NCBI GenBank assembly: GCA_902791215.1
Contig: CADAUZ010000025.1
Span: forward strand, 1 to 36,476
Source of the DNA: Oscillospiraceae bacterium
GTDB taxonomy: Bacteria; Bacillota; Clostridia; Oscillospirales; Oscillospiraceae
Direction: 5' to 3'
DNA: 36,476 nucleotides
Positions 33,171-36,476 of the stretch are shown here, one piece after another. Position 1 is the first letter of the stretch. Every line of letters begins with the position of its first letter. The position numbers and the translations under genes are program-made. The notes under the pieces are model-generated. The model made no database searches and was not told the DNA's origin. It saw nothing but the letters and a program-made list of their open reading frames with translations.

Positions 33171-35097
33171 ATGCACGGCCTCCTTCGGGAAGCTGGAAAA
33201 CGAGAGCCTCTCCTTCCGCGACGGGCTGAACGTGATCTATGCCCCCAACGAGAGCGGCAAGTCCACCTGGTGCGCCTTCATCATGGCCATGCTCTACGGC
33301 ATCGACAGCTCCGAGCGCACCCGCGCGGGCTATCTGCCGGATAAGCTCCGCTACGCCCCCTGGTCGGGCGCGCCCATGGAGGGCACCATGGACCTGGAGG
33401 CCGACCGCTGCGACATCACCATCACCCGCTCCACCAAGGGCAAGAACGCCCCCATGCAGGAGTTTTCCGCCGTCTACACCGGCACCAACGTCCCCGTCAA
33501 GGGCATGACCGGCTCCAACGCCGGGGAGATGCTGACCGGGGTATCGAAGGACGTGTTCCGCCGCAGCGCCTTCATTGCCCAGGGAAACGTCGGCGTGACC
33601 GGCAGCCCCGAGCTTGAAAAGCGCATCAGCTCCATCGTCACCACCGGCGAGGAGAGCTGCTCCTGGTCCGAGGCGGACGAGCGCCTTCGCGCCTGGCAGC
33701 GGAGGCGGCGCTATAACCGCAAGGGGCTCCTGCCCGAGCTCGAGGGCAAAATGGACGAGACCCAGCGGCGCCTGGAGGAGATGAGCTCGTCGGTGCAGGA
33801 CGCCGAGGAGCTGGATCAGCGCCTGCGGGAGAAGCAGGCCCAGTGCGAGGACCTGGAAAGGCAGATGGCCGAGAGCCGCAAGCGTCAGCGCCGGGAGGCG
33901 CTCGAACGCCTGAGCCGCAGCAAGTCCCAGATGGAGGAGAGCTCCGCCCGCCACGACCGGGCGCTCGAGACCCTGAGCGATCTGCGCGAGCAGCTGCGGC
34001 AGGACCGTTTCGGCCTCCGGGAGCCGGACGGCCTCGAGGCGGAGGCGGCGGAGGATCTGGAGACCCTCGCGTCCCTGCGCTCCCGGGCGGGACAGAAGAG
34101 CAGCCCCATCTGGGCGGTGCTGCTGGTGGCCCTGGCCATGCTGGCCGCGGCGCTGTACGGGACGTATCAGCATATCGCGCTGATCGTGGCGGCGGCGGTA
34201 CTGTGCGTTGCTGCGCTGTACTTTCTCTTCCGCTACAGCCGCGAGCACCGCGCCCGCGAGGACGCCCGCGAATCGCAGAAGCGAATACTGGAAAAATACC
34301 ATGCCCGCTCCTCAGGAGAGATCCGCGAGGCCCTGAGCGAGCACCGCGCCCTCTGGGAGGAGATGGAGCAGGCCGAGAAGGAGGAGCGCGCCTGCCGCGG
34401 CAGCTTTGAAAGCGCGCGCGGGATGCTCTCCGAGATGCAGGACACCGCTCTCCGGGCCCTGGACTTTACCGACGGCAATTCCGAGGCTGCGCGCCTGGGC
34501 CGTCAGCTCGCGGCGGGCCGGGCCGAGATCGAGACCCTGTCGAGGCAGCTTGCCCAGGCTAACGGGCGGCTCACCGCCCTGGGCGACCCCCTGGTGCTCT
34601 CCAGCTCCCTCGGCTATATGCGCACCGAGTACGAACAGCTCTGCGACGAGTACGACGCCATCAGCCTCGCCATCGACACCCTCAAGGACGCGGACACCGA
34701 GATCCAGCGCCGCTTCTCCCCGGAGCTGGGGAAGGTGGCCTCCAGCTACATGTCGGCGGTGACAGGCGGCAGATATGCGGACGTTCTCATCAACCGCGAT
34801 TTCTCCGCCATGACGCGCATCAGCGACGACACGGTCTCCCGCCGGGCAGAGTATTTAAGCGCCGGGACGCTGGATATCATGTATCTGGCGGTGCGCCTTG
34901 CGGTCTGCGAGTTGGCCCTCCCCGACGGGGAGCCCTGCCCCCTGATCCTGGACGACGCGCTGGTGAATCTCGACGATGAGCGCCTGGAGCAGGCCATGAA
35001 GCTGCTGGGCGAGATCGCCAAGGAACGGCAGGTCATACTTTTCAGCTGTCGGAAGAACGAGGAGAAAGCAGATGAAAAAGTGGAGAGTGAAAAGTGA
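33157..35097 (+). CDS. Rad50/SbcC-like AAA ATPase with membrane hairpin (YhaN-like)
   Basis: The 646-residue ATPase has an N-terminal half-site with Walker A YAPNESGKSTWCAFIMAMLYG (about 28-48). A first coiled coil (about 180-310, rich in Glu, Arg, Gln and Leu) follows. Two hydrophobic segments lie at the tip (about 316-358; SPIWAVLLVALAMLAAALYG and IALIVAAAVLCVAALYFLF). A returning coiled coil and C-terminal ATPase half with signature YLSAGTLDIMYLAVRLA and Walker B CPLILDDALVNLDDE complete it. The membrane hairpin replaces the zinc hook of Rad50, so the complex is probably tethered to the membrane. The last codons (KVESEK) lie in a repeat. It pairs with the nuclease upstream. Confidence 0.9.
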   Translation: MKIRKCTASFGKLENESLSFRDGLNVIYAPNESGKSTWCAFIMAMLYGIDSSERTRAGYLPDKLRYAPWSGAPMEGTMDLEADRCDITITRSTKGKNAPMQEFSAVYTGTNVPVKGMTGSNAGEMLTGVSKDVFRRSAFIAQGNVGVTGSPELEKRISSIVTTGEESCSWSEADERLRAWQRRRRYNRKGLLPELEGKMDETQRRLEEMSSSVQDAEELDQRLREKQAQCEDLERQMAESRKRQRREALERLSRSKSQMEESSARHDRALETLSDLREQLRQDRFGLREPDGLEAEAAEDLETLASLRSRAGQKSSPIWAVLLVALAMLAAALYGTYQHIALIVAAAVLCVAALYFLFRYSREHRAREDARESQKRILEKYHARSSGEIREALSEHRALWEEMEQAEKEERACRGSFESARGMLSEMQDTALRALDFTDGNSEAARLGRQLAAGRAEIETLSRQLAQANGRLTALGDPLVLSSSLGYMRTEYEQLCDEYDAISLAIDTLKDADTEIQRRFSPELGKVASSYMSAVTGGRYADVLINRDFSAMTRISDDTVSRRAEYLSAGTLDIMYLAVRLAVCELALPDGEPCPLILDDALVNLDDERLEQAMKLLGEIAKERQVILFSCRKNEEKADEKVESEK

Positions 35098-35252
35098 AAA
35101 GTGGAGTTATCGTGTCTCCTTCGGAGATAAATTGTACTTTTCATATACCTCACCTTGCGGCATCCAATGAAAAATACTGAGGGCAGAGCCTGTTTTCATC
35201 GCGGCGCAGCCGTTCCTTCACTTCACTTTCCGCTTTCCACTTTTCACTTTCT
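35082..35252. repeat. GTGAAAAGTG-type inverted-repeat element overlapping two genes
   Basis: AGTGGAGAGTGAAAAGTGAA (about 35077-35096) on the left and CTTTCCGCTTTCCACTTTTC (about 35225-35244) on the right are inverted relatives. A TCTCCTTCGGAGA stem lies between (35115-35127). The left arm encodes the last residues of the ATPase, and the right arm lies in the N-terminal coding part proposed for the DUF2752 gene. Confidence 0.6.
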
Positions 35253-35628
35253 GATACGCACAGCCGTTGGTATTCTGGTGCCAATGCTGGTTTTCCTCGC
35301 CTGCCGCTGGCTTTTGCGCGGCGGAGGTCTGCTGTGCCTGTTTTACGAGCTGACGAGCCTCTACTGCCCCGGCTGCGGCTCGGGCAGGGCGGCCATCGCG
35401 CTGCTGCACGGGCATGTTCTGGAGGCGCTTTCCCACAACGCGCTGTTTTTTCTTCCGGGCATCCCCTGCGGGGCGCTGCTTGTATGGGAGTATCTGCGCT
35501 TTGTGTTCCCCGGTCTCGGGCTTAAAAAAATCGAGCTGCCCGTCTGGACAGCCCGGCTCACGCTGGGGATGATCGCGGTATTCTGGCTCCTGCGAAATCT
35601 GCCGGGATTTGAGGTCCTGGCACCGTAA
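35167..35628 (+). CDS. DUF2752 membrane protein, start uncertain
   Basis: DUF2752 is a small membrane-protein family of unknown function, recognised by the motif YCPGCGSGRAAIALLHGHVLEALSHNALFFLPG (about 66-97 here). Four hydrophobic segments are visible (VGILVPMLVFLACRWLL; the CPGC region; IPCGALLVWEYLRFVF; LTLGMIAVFWLLRNL). ATG 35167 gives 153 residues. The first 35 or so include SLHFPLSTFHF, encoded by repeat sequence, so the true start may be later, for example ATG 35284, although that would cut the first membrane segment. No convincing ribosome binding site is seen at any start. Confidence 0.7.
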   Translation: MKNTEGRACFHRGAAVPSLHFPLSTFHFLIRTAVGILVPMLVFLACRWLLRGGGLLCLFYELTSLYCPGCGSGRAAIALLHGHVLEALSHNALFFLPGIPCGALLVWEYLRFVFPGLGLKKIELPVWTARLTLGMIAVFWLLRNLPGFEVLAP

Positions 35629-35655
35629 TCATAAAACGATAAAAAACGAAAAGAG

Positions 35656-36369
35656 ATGAGTGCGATGAAACATTGTCCGAACTGCGGCGTGGCGGTGGAG
35701 GAGGGGCAGCGCTTCTGCGGCGAATGCGGCGCGAAGCTCCAGTTTGACCCCTTGCCGACCGAGCCTGTCTACACCGACAACGAGAGGCTGAAAAACGACC
35801 CGAACCTGCGCTCCCGCGATCCTGCACCGAAGGCAAAGCGCAGACAGAACAAGGTGCCGGAGCTGACGCTGGAGCCCGATCTCTGGGGCTCAGGCGCTGC
35901 CGCGGCCGTTGCCGAGGAGCCGCCGAAGCCCGCCGAAGAGCCCGCGCCCGCCGAGGCTGCCGCGCCGACTTTGCAGCTGGAGGCCCCCGCCGTTGCCAAC
36001 AGGGCGGAGGACCGCGACTACGAGCGGCCCGATGCCGAGTACCACGGCCCCGCCCGGGGCAGCCAGGGGGACTACCGCGCGCCCGCTCAGCAGACGAGCG
36101 AGCTGCCGCACGACTACACCATGTCCCGCGGGCAGGGAGTGTCCGACACGCCCGAACAGAAAATGCCGAACCAGTCCCTCATGCTCGCCTGGAGCATCAT
36201 CCTCACCTGCCTTTGCAGTGTGTGCGGCATCGTGGGCCTTGTCAAGACCGTCAAGGCATACAAGCAGATCGACCCCGCACTCAAGTACAAGCTCTTGAGC
36301 TCGGCGAAGATCTGGCTCATTGTCGGCACCGTGCTCCACATCCTGCCCTTCCTCGCGGATCTGCTCTGA
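35656..36369 (+). CDS. zinc-ribbon membrane protein
   Basis: The 237-residue protein starts with a zinc-ribbon (KHCPNCGVAVEEGQRFCGECGAKL, Cys-x2-Cys twice, residues about 7-27). A long disordered stretch rich in Pro, Ala and Glu follows (about 30-165), then a C-terminal pair of membrane segments (SLMLAWSIILTCLCSVCGIVGLVKTVKAY and LLSSAKIWLIVGTVLHILPFLADLL), similar in layout to CD225-like small membrane proteins. AAAAGAG precedes the ATG at 35656; a second ATG is at 35665. Role unknown; such proteins often scaffold envelope or secretion factors. Confidence 0.8.
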   Translation: MSAMKHCPNCGVAVEEGQRFCGECGAKLQFDPLPTEPVYTDNERLKNDPNLRSRDPAPKAKRRQNKVPELTLEPDLWGSGAAAAVAEEPPKPAEEPAPAEAAAPTLQLEAPAVANRAEDRDYERPDAEYHGPARGSQGDYRAPAQQTSELPHDYTMSRGQGVSDTPEQKMPNQSLMLAWSIILTCLCSVCGIVGLVKTVKAYKQIDPALKYKLLSSAKIWLIVGTVLHILPFLADLL

Positions 36370-36402
36370 GTCTTAAAATAGGGGCTGTGAAAAAAGACCC
36401 TG

Positions 36403-36454
36403 AAAAAAGAAGGACGCTTCCAAGCGAAAGTACTTGGAAGCGTTCTCCTTTTTT
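36403..36454. terminator. bidirectional terminator-like hairpin at the window end
   Basis: ACGCTTCCAAG (36414-36424) pairs perfectly with CTTGGAAGCGT (36433-36443), extended outward by A-rich and T-rich arms ending CTTTTTT. It terminates the zinc-ribbon gene. Confidence 0.8.
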
Positions 36455-36462
36455 GGTACAAT
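36434..36462 (+). promoter_or_regulatory. promoter reading out of the window
   Basis: TTGGAA (36434-36439), 17 bp, TACAAT (36457-36462). The -35 lies in the right arm of the hairpin, and an ATG follows 10 bp after the -10. Confidence 0.45.
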
Positions 36463-36476
36463 TTTTGTGTCATGAA

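Larger units (their letters stand above)
36381..36476 (+). mobile_element. possible left end of an insertion element (edge of window)
   Basis: GGGGCTGTGAAAAAAG (36381-36396) is followed by a strong hairpin and then a promoter and an ATG at 36472-36474 that runs off the window. This layout (terminus, read-through-blocking stem, transposase promoter) is typical of insertion sequences. The terminus resembles the ends of the repeats at 1703 and 17085. No transposase sequence can be seen. Confidence 0.35.

Overview
The window looks like chromosome from a GC-rich, gut-type member of the Clostridia (Oscillospiraceae-like). This is inferred from strong AGGAGG-type ribosome binding sites, the DUF1934-argS gene pair known from Firmicutes, a Firmicute-length ThiI, YmdB and YhaO/YhaN-like proteins, and many short palindromic intergenic repeats of the kind common in such genomes. 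No rRNA, CRISPR array or plasmid gene was seen. No database was searched; all names rest on motifs read by eye.

Layout. 1-1.7 kb: tail of a surface-type protein, a small lipoprotein whose start appears frameshifted, and a secreted InlB-repeat protein, followed by two palindromic repeats. 1.9-6.1 kb: housekeeping genes (greA, a small conserved gene, a MurI-family racemase, DUF1934, argS). 6.2-16.9 kb: a carbohydrate locus. One arm (minus strand) has an unrecognised 613-residue putative carbohydrate-active enzyme, a 71-residue zinc ribbon and a GH53 endo-galactanase without signal peptide, all overlapping. The other arm (plus strand) has an AraC-type regulator, a binding protein, two ABC permeases and a GH2 beta-galactosidase. 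Together they suggest uptake of beta-1,4-galacto-oligosaccharides and their breakdown inside the cell.

17.3-25.5 kb: an integration hot spot in tRNA-Arg(ACG). A 46-bp direct repeat, the 3' part of the tRNA, occurs three times (17268, 19191, 25444). The inner pair bounds a 6.25-kb element with tyrosine integrase, excisionase-like protein, a replication module (DUF6291-like protein, DnaB-type helicase, small nuclease), a ribbon-helix-helix repressor, iteron-like repeats and integrase arm-type repeats, but no capsid, packaging, relaxase or conjugation genes. The outer pair bounds a 1.9-kb AT-rich remnant with one GT-C glycosyltransferase gene. Each copy is preceded by its own terminator-like hairpin.

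25.6-36.4 kb: housekeeping and conserved genes: hotdog thioesterase, YbjN-like secreted protein, cinA-thiI, folC, a small membrane protein, then ymdB with an overlapping SbcD-like nuclease and a Rad50/YhaN-like ATPase that has a membrane hairpin in its coiled coil, then DUF2752 and a zinc-ribbon membrane protein. The last bases look like the promoter end of an insertion element whose gene lies beyond the window. Its terminus resembles that of the repeats at 1.5 and 17.0 kb.
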